Shown: positions 17,170-24,770 of the stretch, in pieces
How the letters are laid out: each line of letters opens with the position of its first letter
How positions within the stretch are numbered: the stretch's first letter is position 1
Assembly: GCA_021815695.1 (NCBI GenBank)
Contig: JAKAZT010000006.1
Span: forward strand, 1 to 38,287
Reading direction: 5' to 3'
DNA from: Pseudomonadota bacterium
Lineage (GTDB): Bacteria; Pseudomonadota; Gammaproteobacteria; Xanthomonadales; Rhodanobacteraceae
Length of the DNA: 38,287 nt
The notes under the pieces: generated by a model
What the model was told of the DNA's origin: nothing
Database searches by the model: none
Seen by the model: the letters and a program-made list of their open reading frames with translations, nothing else
Position numbers and translations under genes: made by a program

Positions 17170-18363
17170 TCACGGCAGCACGGCCTGCGTCGCGTTCATC
17201 AGGCGTGCGCCGCGCGCCAGCAGCAGCGACCACGGCAGGCTGACCGCCGCCGCCGCGGCAAACAGGCCGCTCACGCCGCAATACCCCAGCAGCAGGCCGC
17301 CGAGAACGCCGCCGGTGGCCATGCCGAAGAACTGGCTGGCCGAATAGGCGCCCAGCGCCGCGCCGCGCATCGGCAGCGGCGCGATGCGCGAAACCAGGCT
17401 GGGCAGGCTGGCTTCGAGCAGGTTGAAGCCGACGAAGAACACCATGGCCGCCGCGCCGGCCACCCAGACCGAGCCGCCGGCCAGCGCCAGCCCGGCCAGG
17501 CCCAGCCCGACCGCGGCCACGCTGGCCTGCACCAGGCGCACGCTGGCACCCAGCGTGCGCAACCGCGGCAGCAGCAGCCCCATCGCCACCGCGGCGGCCA
17601 GCAGCGCCGGCACATAGATGCGCCACTGCACGGCGGGCGGCAGGTCGAGCGCATGGGCCAGCAGCAGCGGCATGGCGATGAAGAACGCGGTCAGCACGCC
17701 GTGCAGGGCAAACACCGAGGCGTCGAGCAGCAGCAGGCGGCGATCGCGCAACGTGCCGAGGATGGAGCCGATGCCGGCGCTGGCTTGCCCGCGCGGCACC
17801 GGCGCGTGCGGCACCACGATCCAGAGCAGGGCGATCGCGCCCAGCACCAGCACGAAGGTCAGCATGAACAGCCCGCGCAATCCGGCCAGCGCCGCCAGCG
17901 GCGGCCCCAGCAGCAGTGCCAGCAGGAACGCGATGCCGATCATCGCGCCGATGATGCCCATCACCGCGCCGCGGCTCTGCTCGCGCGACAGGTCCGCCGC
18001 CAGCGCCTGGCTGGCGCCGGTGACCGCGCCGGTGCCCTGCAGGGCGCGGCCGAGGATGATGCCCGGCACGCCGTGCGCCAGCGCCGCGACCAGGCTGCCC
18101 AGTGCAAACAGGGCAAGCCCGAAGCTGATCACCGGTTTGCGGCCGATGCGGTCGGACAGCATGCCCATCGGAATCTGCAGCAGCATGTGGCCGATGCCGT
18201 ACACGCCCAGCGCCAGGCCGATCAGCGCCGGCGTCGCGCCGGGCATCTTCTGCAGGTAGAACGCCAGCACCGGCAGCACCAGAAACAGCCCGAACATGCG
18301 CAGACCGACCACGCTGGCCAGCGCCAGCGCGCTCTTGAGTTCGGCGCGGCTGAGGGTGCTCAC
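17170..18363 (-). CDS. MFS transporter, YajR-like without the C-terminal YAM domain
   Basis: 397 residues, about 12 hydrophobic helices. The first half closely follows E. coli YajR as I remember it: LRMFGLFLVLPVLAFY, ALIGLALGVYGIGHMLLQIP, the MFS motif A GMLSDRIGRKPVISFG, and IILGRALQGTGAV. E. coli YajR is about 454 residues because of a ferredoxin-like YAM domain; this protein ends just after the last helix (LARGARLMNATQAVLP), so that domain is absent. I use the GTG at 18363 as start, since the ORF-track N-terminus is a G/C artefact; no good RBS is visible. Substrate unknown; likely a proton-coupled drug or metabolite exporter. Confidence 0.85.
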   Translation of the reverse strand: MSTLSRAELKSALALASVVGLRMFGLFLVLPVLAFYLQKMPGATPALIGLALGVYGIGHMLLQIPMGMLSDRIGRKPVISFGLALFALGSLVAALAHGVPGIILGRALQGTGAVTGASQALAADLSREQSRGAVMGIIGAMIGIAFLLALLLGPPLAALAGLRGLFMLTFVLVLGAIALLWIVVPHAPVPRGQASAGIGSILGTLRDRRLLLLDASVFALHGVLTAFFIAMPLLLAHALDLPPAVQWRIYVPALLAAAVAMGLLLPRLRTLGASVRLVQASVAAVGLGLAGLALAGGSVWVAGAAAMVFFVGFNLLEASLPSLVSRIAPLPMRGAALGAYSASQFFGMATGGVLGGLLLGYCGVSGLFAAAAAVSLPWSLLLARGARLMNATQAVLP

Positions 18364-18438
18364 GATGGGGATGATGGTTCGATGACGGGGATGGGCATGA
18401 TGGCAGGCCGGGAGCGGCGCGCGCGTCGGCGCCGCACC

Positions 18439-18444
18439 TATAAT
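18439..18444 (+). promoter_or_regulatory. -10 element of ispB
   Basis: A perfect TATAAT followed by GGCCGCC, 29 bases before the ispB ATG, in the divergent gap with the MFS gene. No -35 match is seen at 16-18 bases. Confidence 0.5.
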
Positions 18445-18473
18445 GGCCGCCACTCCGACCGCACCGGATCCGC

Positions 18474-19472
18474 ATGAGTTCCCTCGTCGCCGACGCCCGT
18501 CCCGCCGACTTCGACGCCGTGCGCGCACTTGCCGCAGCGGACATGTCGCGGGTGGACGCGCTGATCCGCAGCCGGCTGGCGTCCGACGTGGCGCTGATCC
18601 ACCAGATCGCCGAGTACATCATCGGCGCCGGCGGCAAGCGCCTGCGGCCGATGCTGCACGTGCTGGCGGCGCGCGCGGCGGGCTACCACGGCGACGAGTC
18701 GGTCACGCTGGCCGCGGTGATCGAGTTCATCCACACCGCCACCCTGCTGCACGATGACGTCGTCGACGACTCCGCGCTGCGGCGCGGACGCAAGACCGCC
18801 AATGCGGTCTGGGGCAACGCCGCCAGCGTGCTGGTCGGCGATTTCCTCTATTCGCGCGCGTTCCAGCTGATGGTGGAGCTGGACCGCATGCGCGTGATGC
18901 GCATCCTCGCCGACACCACCAACGCCATCGCCGAAGGCGAGGTGCTGCAGTTGCTCAACATCGGCAACCCCGACACCGACGAGGCCGCCTACCTGCGCGT
19001 GATCGAGCGCAAGACTGCGGTGCTGTTCGCCGCCGCAACCGAACTGGGCGGCGTGCTGGCCGGACTGCCGGCCGCGCAGGAACAGGCGCTGCGCCGCTAC
19101 GGCATGGAGCTGGGCTTCGCCTTCCAGATCGCCGACGACCTGCTGGATTTCGTCGCCGACAGCACCGCGCTCGGCAAGAACGTCGGCGACGACCTTGCCG
19201 AGGGCAAGCCCACGCTGCCGGTGATCTACGCCCTGCAGAGCGCCGCACCGGCGCAGGCTGCGGCATTGCGCCGCGCCATCCGCTCAGGCGGGCTGGAGTC
19301 GCTGGATGCGGTCGTGGCCGCGCTGCGCGATTCGGGCGCGGTCGAACGCACCCGCGAGCGCGCCCGCCGTCATGCCGCCGCCGCGCACGCGGCGCTCGCC
19401 GCACTGCCCGCCTCGCCCTGGCGCGAGGCGCTGGCGACCCTGGCCGACTACGCCGTCGAGCGCAGCGCCTGA
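18474..19472 (+). CDS. ispB: Octaprenyl (polyprenyl) diphosphate synthase
   Basis: 332 residues; trans-prenyltransferase that builds the ubiquinone side chain from farnesyl-PP and IPP. Both aspartate-rich motifs are present: first LLHDDVVDDSALRRGR and second FQIADDLLDFVAD, plus the IPP-binding GAGGKRLRPMLHVLAARAAG near residue 50. The residues ahead of the first motif are small to medium, as in long-chain synthases, so an octaprenyl product is likely but the exact chain length is inferred. It works with ubiH and ubiI located 1.5-4 kb downstream. ATG at 18474. Confidence 0.93.
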   Translation: MSSLVADARPADFDAVRALAAADMSRVDALIRSRLASDVALIHQIAEYIIGAGGKRLRPMLHVLAARAAGYHGDESVTLAAVIEFIHTATLLHDDVVDDSALRRGRKTANAVWGNAASVLVGDFLYSRAFQLMVELDRMRVMRILADTTNAIAEGEVLQLLNIGNPDTDEAAYLRVIERKTAVLFAAATELGGVLAGLPAAQEQALRRYGMELGFAFQIADDLLDFVADSTALGKNVGDDLAEGKPTLPVIYALQSAAPAQAAALRRAIRSGGLESLDAVVAALRDSGAVERTRERARRHAAAAHAALAALPASPWREALATLADYAVERSA

Positions 19473-19520
19473 GAACGCGCGGATCCGTCGGCTGCGTGAG
19501 CCGCCGGCGGCAATGTTCTC
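19471..19520. terminator. Nested hairpins between ispB and the DLH-family gene
   Basis: Outer arms GAGAAC/GTTCTC flank an inner CGGCT-GCGTG-AGCCG stem in the 64-base convergent gap. There is no long T-tract, so it is a possible bidirectional terminator only. Confidence 0.35.
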
Positions 19521-19536
19521 GCCCGTTCCACAGCGC

Positions 19537-20328
19537 TCACGGCTTGCCGGCGAAGGCGTCGTCCAGCCACACGTGCATGAACTGATAGGCGCGTTTGGCC
19601 ACCGGCGGGTCGTAGACGCAGTTGGGCGCCGGCTTCTGCGCCGCCTCGGTGAAGCAGTGCACGGCGCCACCGAAATCGACGACCGCCCAGCGTTTGACGC
19701 CGCCGGCGCGCATCTCCTGCTCGAAAGCGGCGCGCGCCGCGGGCGGTACCGCCTGGTCCTCGTCCCCGGTCAGCACCAGGACCTCGGCCCTGATGTGCTT
19801 CGCCAGCGCCGGATCGTCGGTCGCGAGGATGCCGTGGAAGGTGACCACCGCGGCGACGTCCGCGCCGGCGCGGGCCAGATCCAGCACCGCCGAGCCGCCG
19901 AAGCAGAAGCCTATCGCCGCGATGCGCGCCGGATCGATCGGCGCACGGCCTTCCTGGGCGCGCAGTTCGGCCAGCGCCTTGATCATGCGTGCCCGCATCA
20001 GTGCGCGGTCCGCATACAGCGGCTTGACCGCGGCCTGCGCCTGCCCGGTGTTCACCGGGCGCACGCCCTCACCGTACAGGTCGGTGAGCAGGATCACGTA
20101 GCGGCGACCGGCAATCATCTCCGCCTTGGCGATGGCGTCGGCGTTGACGCCGTACCAGTTGGGCACCATCACCAGGCCGGGGCGCGGCGTGGTCACGGCA
20201 TCGTCATAGACCAGCACGCTGCGGAAGGTGGTGCCGTCGAGGGTCCAGCTGACGGGGCGCGCGACCATCGCGGCGCGGGCGGCGCCGGCGACCAGCAGCA
20301 GACCGAACAGGGCAACGAGGCGGCGCAT
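19537..20328 (-). CDS. Exported dienelactone hydrolase family protein
   Basis: 263 residues, alpha/beta hydrolase. It has an N-terminal signal peptide (MRRLVALFGLLLVAGAARA), so it is likely periplasmic, unlike classical cytoplasmic dienelactone hydrolases. The nucleophile elbow is GFCFGGS with Cys142, typical of the DLH family. The Asp is in LTGDEDQAVP (Asp189 or Asp191) and His224 is in GGAVHCFTE. AAGGAG precedes the ATG at 20328. The natural substrate is unknown; family members cleave lactones or esters. It is divergent from the cytochrome c gene, with about 108 bases between starts. Confidence 0.88.
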   Translation of the reverse strand: MRRLVALFGLLLVAGAARAAMVARPVSWTLDGTTFRSVLVYDDAVTTPRPGLVMVPNWYGVNADAIAKAEMIAGRRYVILLTDLYGEGVRPVNTGQAQAAVKPLYADRALMRARMIKALAELRAQEGRAPIDPARIAAIGFCFGGSAVLDLARAGADVAAVVTFHGILATDDPALAKHIRAEVLVLTGDEDQAVPPAARAAFEQEMRAGGVKRWAVVDFGGAVHCFTEAAQKPAPNCVYDPPVAKRAYQFMHVWLDDAFAGKP

Positions 20329-20403
20329 CGGGGGACTCCTTGCAGGGACCGGGCGTGGCGCACGAGCTTACGCCTGCAGAGCGTTTCGACAGAAAACCCC
20401 GGC

Positions 20404-20409
20404 TATGCT
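20404..20409 (+). promoter_or_regulatory. Possible -10 element of the cytochrome c gene
   Basis: TATGCT followed by CGCCG, 27 bases before the ATG. TTTCGACA lies upstream but only about 13 bases away, too close for a standard -35. Confidence 0.3.
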
Positions 20410-20436
20410 CGCCGCTCACCGACCCGGAGTGCCGTC

Positions 20437-20889
20437 ATGCGTCGTCTGCCCCTCGTTCTTGCCGCCGTTGCCGGATTCGCCATCAGCGCGGTCGCGCTGG
20501 CCGCCATCAAGCCCGGCACCGCGGTCGCTTACCGGCAGGGCGTCTATCACGCCATCCTCTGGAACTTCGTGCCGATGAGCGACATGGTGCGCGGCCGGAC
20601 ACCGTGGAATCAGGCCGAATTCGCCAAGCGCGCCGAGCGCGTCAGCTTCTACAGCCGGCAGTTGCTGGAAGGCTTCCCGCCGGGCTCGCTGACCGGCCGC
20701 AGCGAGGCCAAGCCGGGTATCTGGACGCACTGGCCGGACTTCGAGGCCAGGATGCAGGCGTTCGAGAACGCTTCCGCGGCCATGGCACAGACAGCCCGGG
20801 GCACGGACGAGGCCGCGACCAAGGCCGCGTTCGCCAAGACCGCCGAGACCTGCAAGTCCTGCCACGACAAGTACCGCAGGGACGATTGA
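20437..20889 (+). CDS. Class II cytochrome c (cytochrome c'/c556 type)
   Basis: 150 residues from the ATG at 20437; the 527-residue ORF-track reading is the antisense of the neighbour plus this gene. A signal peptide (MRRLPLVLAAVAGFAISAVALA) is followed by a four-helix-bundle sequence with the class II features: RQGVYHAILWN near the start, AKPGIWTHWPDFEARM in the middle, and the single haem-binding motif CKSCHDKYR close to the C-terminus. A periplasmic electron carrier or NO-binding haem protein is expected. The haem ligation type (c' versus c556) cannot be decided from sequence by eye. Confidence 0.88.
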   Translation: MRRLPLVLAAVAGFAISAVALAAIKPGTAVAYRQGVYHAILWNFVPMSDMVRGRTPWNQAEFAKRAERVSFYSRQLLEGFPPGSLTGRSEAKPGIWTHWPDFEARMQAFENASAAMAQTARGTDEAATKAAFAKTAETCKSCHDKYRRDD

Positions 20890-20968
20890 TCGGCGACCAC
20901 GGCGCCGCGCGACCCGGGCAGGATCCGGATACGTTCGGACCTTTCGCGAGCCGAGGCTTGTCGGCGCT

Positions 20969-22153
20969 TCACCGCAGCCCCGCGGCGTGCGCGGCCAGCC
21001 GACGCTTGAGCGCGGGCAGCCGGTCCAGCGCGCGCATGCCGAATCCGCGCAGCGCCGTCCACGGTGCGGCATCGATCGCGAACGCGCGGGCGATGGCGTC
21101 AAAGCCGTGGGCGTCGAGCGTGTCGGCGCTGCGCCGGCGGCGCGCATAGCGGCGCAGCACGCTGTCGGCACCGATGTCGGTGCCGGCATCGCGCGCGACA
21201 CTCAGCACGGCAACCAGCTCGGCGACGTCGCGCAGGCCCAGATTGATGCCCTGCCCCGCCAGCGGATGCACCGCGTGCGCGGCGTCGCCCAGCAGCAGCA
21301 GGCGGGTCGCGGCAAAGCGTTGTGCCAATCCCAGGCGCAGCGCGAACGCCGCGCGCGGCGTCGTCGCCCGCACCCGGCCGAGCCGGAAATCGCTGCCGGC
21401 GCCGACCGCGGCGCAAAAATCCGCATCGTCCAGCGCCAGCACCCGCGCCGCCTCGGCCTCCGGCAGCGACCACACCAGCGAGACGCGGCCGTCGGCCAAC
21501 GGCAGCAAGGCCAGCGGCCCGCCGGGCAGGAAACGCTGCCAGGCGGTGTCGGCATGCAGGCGCTCGACGTCGAGATGCGCGACCACCGCGCGCTGGCCGT
21601 AGTCGCGGCCGCGGCTGGCGATGCCGAACGCGGCACGCAGCGGCGAATCGCGGCCGTCGGCGGCGATCAGCAGCCGCGCCGCCAGCGTGCTGCCGTCGTC
21701 CAGAGGTACCCGCACGCGGCCGCTCTCCTGCACCGGTGCGCCGACCGCCACCGGTGCGCGACATTCGACACCGGCCGCCGCCAGCGCCTGCCACAAGGCC
21801 GACTGCACCAGGTTGTTCTCGACGATCCAGCCCAGCTCGTTGCGATCGAGCAGCGCGGCGTCGAAACCGAACTCGGCGCCGCTGGCGGCGTCCCACACGC
21901 GCATCGCGCGGTAGGGCGAAACGCGCGCCGCGGCGACCGTCGACCACACGCCCATCCGATCGAGCAGTCGCGCCGAGGACGGCGCCAGCGCCACCACGCG
22001 CAGATCCGCCGGCGCGGCCGGCGACCACGTCGGCGGACGCTGGCGGTCCAGCAGCGCCACCGCGAAGCCGGCCTGCGCCAGGGCCAGTGCCGCCGCCGCG
22101 CCGGCCATGCCGCCGCCCACGATCAGCACGTCGAGCGGACGCCGCGCGCTCAC
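20969..22153 (-). CDS. ubiI: FAD-dependent ubiquinone hydroxylase, UbiI/VisC-like
   Basis: 394 residues. N-terminal Rossmann FAD site (DVLIVGGGMAGAAAALALAQ), a central RLLIAADGRDSPLR motif and the C-terminal FAD/ribityl motif LLLGDAAHAVHPLAGQGINL place it in the UbiH/UbiI/VisC family. These enzymes add hydroxyl groups to the ubiquinone ring; UbiI acts at C5. It follows ubiH with a 4-base ATGA overlap, the same order as E. coli ubiH-ubiI, which is the main reason for choosing UbiI over UbiF or UbiM. Ring position specificity is not readable from sequence by eye. Confidence 0.82.
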   Translation of the reverse strand: MSARRPLDVLIVGGGMAGAAAALALAQAGFAVALLDRQRPPTWSPAAPADLRVVALAPSSARLLDRMGVWSTVAAARVSPYRAMRVWDAASGAEFGFDAALLDRNELGWIVENNLVQSALWQALAAAGVECRAPVAVGAPVQESGRVRVPLDDGSTLAARLLIAADGRDSPLRAAFGIASRGRDYGQRAVVAHLDVERLHADTAWQRFLPGGPLALLPLADGRVSLVWSLPEAEAARVLALDDADFCAAVGAGSDFRLGRVRATTPRAAFALRLGLAQRFAATRLLLLGDAAHAVHPLAGQGINLGLRDVAELVAVLSVARDAGTDIGADSVLRRYARRRRSADTLDAHGFDAIARAFAIDAAPWTALRGFGMRALDRLPALKRRLAAHAAGLR

Positions 22154-23358
22154 GGCCCGGGCTCCAGCACGGCGCGCGGCGGCTGACCGCGAAAGCCCAT
22201 GCCGCGACGGGCGATCGCGCGGCGCAGCGGCGGCAGCGCAGCGGCCGTCAGCAGTGCCAGCGAGGTCAGCGGCCGCAACGCCGGTTCCGCCAGTCCGCCC
22301 AGGCGCACCAGACCATGGCTGGCGCGCGCGGTGCCGTCGCGATCCGCCGCGCGCTGCGCGGCGTAGGCGGCGAGCCGCTCGGACGCGCCCGGGTCGACCG
22401 CCCCGGCGACGTGTTCGGCCAGCGTCAGCGCGTCGCGCAACCCGAGGTTGAAACCCTGTGCGCCGACCGGGTGCAGGGTCTGCGCGGCATTGCCGATCAG
22501 CACCGCGCGCGACGCGATCAGCGACTGCGCCAGCACGCCCCGGATTGCATAGGCATGGCGCCGCCCCGGCCGCGTCAGGCGTCCGACCCGCGCGCCGAAG
22601 CGCGCCTGCGCCAGCGCGAGATAACCGGCATCGTCCAGCGCTGCCACGGCGTCGGCTTGTGTCGCGGGCACGCTGAGCACCAGTCCGGCGCGACCCTGCG
22701 GCAGCGGCAGCAGCGCGGTCGGACCGTCATCGCCGAAGCGCTCGAAGGCGCAGCCGTCGAGCGCTTTCTGCGGCGTCAGCGTGCACACGAACAGGGTCTG
22801 CGCGTAGTCGAGGGTCGTCGCGGCAATGCCCAGCGCCGCGCGCACCCCGGACGACGTGCCGTCGGCACCGACCAGCAGCCGCGTCCGCAGCATGCGCTCG
22901 CCGTCCGCCAGCGCCAGCCGCGCGCGCCAGCCCGCGGCATCGGGTTCGAGTCCGGTCACGGTCGCCGGCGCCAGCCGCGTCAGCCGGGTGCAGGCCTCCA
23001 GGCGCGCCAGCAACGCGGCACCCAGCGCGCGCGCCGGCAGCGTATGGCCGAAACTGTCCAGACCGAGCTCGGCCGCATCGAGCCGGGTCGCGCCGAAGAC
23101 GCCCGCACGGCTGACGTGGACGCGACGGATCGGCGCGGACTCATGCGCCGCCAGCGGCCATACACCCAGCGCGGTCAGGCCGTTGACGGTGGCGCGCGCG
23201 AGCGCCAGATTGCGCTCGTCATAACCCGGATGCGCATCGGCGCGCGGTGGCGCGCTCTCGACCAGGGTGGCGGCGATGCCGGCGACATCCAGCGCGATCG
23301 CCAGACTGGCGCCGACCAGACCGCCGCCGACGATCAGGATCTCGGTGGACTCGACCAT
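22150..23358 (-). CDS. ubiH: 2-octaprenyl-6-methoxyphenyl hydroxylase
   Basis: 402 residues of the same flavoprotein family as its neighbour. The FAD dinucleotide motif is EILIVGGGLVGASLAIALD, the middle motif RLLVGADGTSSGVRAALGI, and the late motif VLIGNAAQTLHPVGAQGFNL. The GNAAQTLHP form is characteristic of UbiH rather than UbiI/UbiF (GDAAH). It hydroxylates C1 of the ubiquinone ring precursor. ATG at 23358. It heads the ubiH-ubiI pair and is divergent from the histidine-phosphatase-like gene across 212 bases that contain a large palindrome. Confidence 0.9.
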   Translation of the reverse strand: MVESTEILIVGGGLVGASLAIALDVAGIAATLVESAPPRADAHPGYDERNLALARATVNGLTALGVWPLAAHESAPIRRVHVSRAGVFGATRLDAAELGLDSFGHTLPARALGAALLARLEACTRLTRLAPATVTGLEPDAAGWRARLALADGERMLRTRLLVGADGTSSGVRAALGIAATTLDYAQTLFVCTLTPQKALDGCAFERFGDDGPTALLPLPQGRAGLVLSVPATQADAVAALDDAGYLALAQARFGARVGRLTRPGRRHAYAIRGVLAQSLIASRAVLIGNAAQTLHPVGAQGFNLGLRDALTLAEHVAGAVDPGASERLAAYAAQRAADRDGTARASHGLVRLGGLAEPALRPLTSLALLTAAALPPLRRAIARRGMGFRGQPPRAVLEPGP

Positions 23359-23387
23359 CCCCGAATCATACGCGGCACGACTGGTGT

Positions 23388-23538
23388 GGTGTCTCGGAAG
23401 TACGCGCCAGCGATTGCCGATGGATTTCGCTGCGAGACCAGGCGCGACGAGGAGTCATGGCCACGCCATGGCGACGCGGCGCAACGCCGTATCGCGCCGA
23501 AAGACGCGGGAATGACGGATGCGTATTTCCGGGACACC
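23388..23538. repeat. 151-bp imperfect palindrome (long hairpin element)
   Basis: Outer 18-base arms GGTGTCTCGGAAGTACGC and GCGTATTTCCGGGACACC match at 16 of 18 positions, with both differences being G-T wobbles. They are placed exactly symmetrically around the central CATGGC-CAC-GCCATG (centre 23463). Between them a further stem pairs 425-435 with 492-502 (10 of 11, counting from 23000), and a small GGCG-CAA-CGCC hairpin protrudes on the right side. The element fills most of the gap between ubiH and the next gene. It has no ORF. It may be a MITE-like or REP-type element, or a regulatory structure. Confidence 0.65.
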
Positions 23539-23542
23539 GCAC

Positions 23543-23548
23543 TAAGAT
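23543..23548 (+). promoter_or_regulatory. Possible -10 element of the phosphatase-like gene
   Basis: TAAGAT followed by GCCGC, 22 bases before the ATG at 23571, immediately outside the palindrome. It overlaps the alternative upstream ATG at 23547, which favours the later start. Confidence 0.3.
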
Positions 23549-23570
23549 GCCGCATGTCCTGCGCCATCCC

Positions 23571-24176
23571 ATGCAACTGATCCTGGTCCGCAGCGGCCGC
23601 GCCGAGGCGCCGGCCGGCACGCTGCGCGGCCAGGCCGACCTGCCGCTGGCGGTGGACGGCTTCACCGCGATGCAGCGATTGGCAACGCATTGGACCGGTG
23701 CCGCGCCGCGGTTCCTGTTCTGTTCCGACCAGCGCCGTGCAGTGCAGAGCGCGCAGGTACTGGCGGGACGCTTCGCGCTGGCACCGCTGGCCGACACGCG
23801 CCTGCGCGAGCTCGATCTCGGCCAGTGGAATGGGCTCAACTTCGCCCGCGCCGCTGCCGCCGCGCCGCAGGATTGGCAACGCTGGAACGCCGACTGGCAG
23901 CACCACGCAGCGCCCGGTGGCGAGAGCTTCACGCAGCTGCTGGCGCGCGTGCGCGCCTGGCTGGATGCCGTGCTCGACGCCGCCCAGCGCGACGACCGCG
24001 TGCTGGCCGTCGCGCACGAGGGCAGCATCCGCGCCCTGCTCTGCCATGCACTCGGACTGGATCTTCCGCAGGCCCGCGCGCTGCGCGTGGATTGCGCCGG
24101 GGTCAGCGCGATCGCCGTCCGCGACGGGCGCTTTGAAGTATCCTATTTGAACTGCCCGCTGTTTCTTTCCGACTGA
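23571..24176 (+). CDS. Histidine phosphatase superfamily protein with Ser replacing the nucleophilic His
   Basis: 201 residues (209 if the ATG at 23547 is used). The fold signature is clear: MQLILVRSGRAEAPAGTLRG where LxRHGxT is expected, then SDQRRAVQSAQVLA with the phosphate-binding Arg55, RELDLGQWNG with Glu80, and the late VAHEGSIRALLCHALG with His149. The second residue of the RHG motif is Ser8 (codon AGC), so the usual phosphohistidine cannot form. Its position 11 bases before a DUF6580 membrane protein gene and close to a cobalamin adenosyltransferase suggests descent from a CobC-like alpha-ribazole phosphatase. It may be inactive, a binding or regulatory protein, or use another mechanism. 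Confidence 0.85.
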   Translation: MQLILVRSGRAEAPAGTLRGQADLPLAVDGFTAMQRLATHWTGAAPRFLFCSDQRRAVQSAQVLAGRFALAPLADTRLRELDLGQWNGLNFARAAAAAPQDWQRWNADWQHHAAPGGESFTQLLARVRAWLDAVLDAAQRDDRVLAVAHEGSIRALLCHALGLDLPQARALRVDCAGVSAIAVRDGRFEVSYLNCPLFLSD

Positions 24177-24187
24177 GGCTCCGCCCG

Positions 24188-24754
24188 ATGCAGCCTGCCG
24201 TTGCAGACCGCCGCTTTTCGCCGCGCTTTCTGGTGTTGACCGGGATGATCGCGCTGGCGATCGGCGTGCGCCTGCTGATTCACTTCGTGCCCGGCGTGCT
24301 GCCGTGGAACTTCACGCCGGTCGAGGCGCTGGGCCTGTTCGGCGGCGCGTATTTCAGCTCGCGTCGCGACGCCTTCCTGGTGCCGTTGGCGGCAATGGCG
24401 CTCTCGGACCTGGTCATCGGCCTGCATCCGCTGATCCCGGTGGTCTATGCCTGCATCGCCGGCAGCGTGCTGCTCGGCTTCGGCCTGGCGCAGCGGCCGG
24501 GCGTGCTGCGCGTGGTGCTGGCCGGAATCGCCAGCGCCAGCGGTTTCTACCTGATCACCAACTTCGCGGTCTGGGCGACCTCGGCGATGTATCCGCACAA
24601 CGCAGCCGGTCTGATCGCCTGCTACGTCGCCGGCCTGCCGTTCTATCCGGCGACGCTGGCCGGAACGCTGGTGTGGAGCGGCGTGCTGTTCGGCGGCTAC
24701 GCGCTGCTGCAGCGACGCTGGCCGGCGCTGGCCGCGGCGACCCAGGCGACCTGA
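24188..24754 (+). CDS. DUF6580-family membrane protein (ECF S-component-like, possible cobalamin transporter)
   Basis: 188 residues with about six hydrophobic segments (roughly 14-34, 42-56, 62-79, 81-101, 108-131, 139-173). It matches the DUF6580 pattern as I remember it: PWNFTPVEALGLFGGAYF, FLVPLAAMALSDLVIGLHP, YLITNFAVWATSAMYP and CYVAGLPFYPATLAGTLVWS. Such proteins resemble solitary S-components of ECF vitamin transporters. The adjacent adenosyltransferase gene and Cys89 in VVYACIAGSV invite comparison with BtuM, which binds cobalamin through a cysteine; whether the two families are homologous I cannot verify here. GAGG lies 9 bases before the ATG. It is co-directional and closely spaced with both neighbours. 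Confidence 0.75.
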   Translation: MQPAVADRRFSPRFLVLTGMIALAIGVRLLIHFVPGVLPWNFTPVEALGLFGGAYFSSRRDAFLVPLAAMALSDLVIGLHPLIPVVYACIAGSVLLGFGLAQRPGVLRVVLAGIASASGFYLITNFAVWATSAMYPHNAAGLIACYVAGLPFYPATLAGTLVWSGVLFGGYALLQRRWPALAAATQAT

Positions 24755-24770
24755 GCGGCGCCGCGCCCGC

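Noticed and set aside
23359-23570. Cobalamin riboswitch upstream of the B12-related operon
   Set aside because: No B12-box-like GCCACTG sequence or matching domain pattern is seen; the region is filled by the palindrome.
21322-23580. 752-residue plus-strand ORF opposite ubiH/ubiI
   Set aside because: Both ubi genes are clear on the minus strand and overlap by 4 bases.
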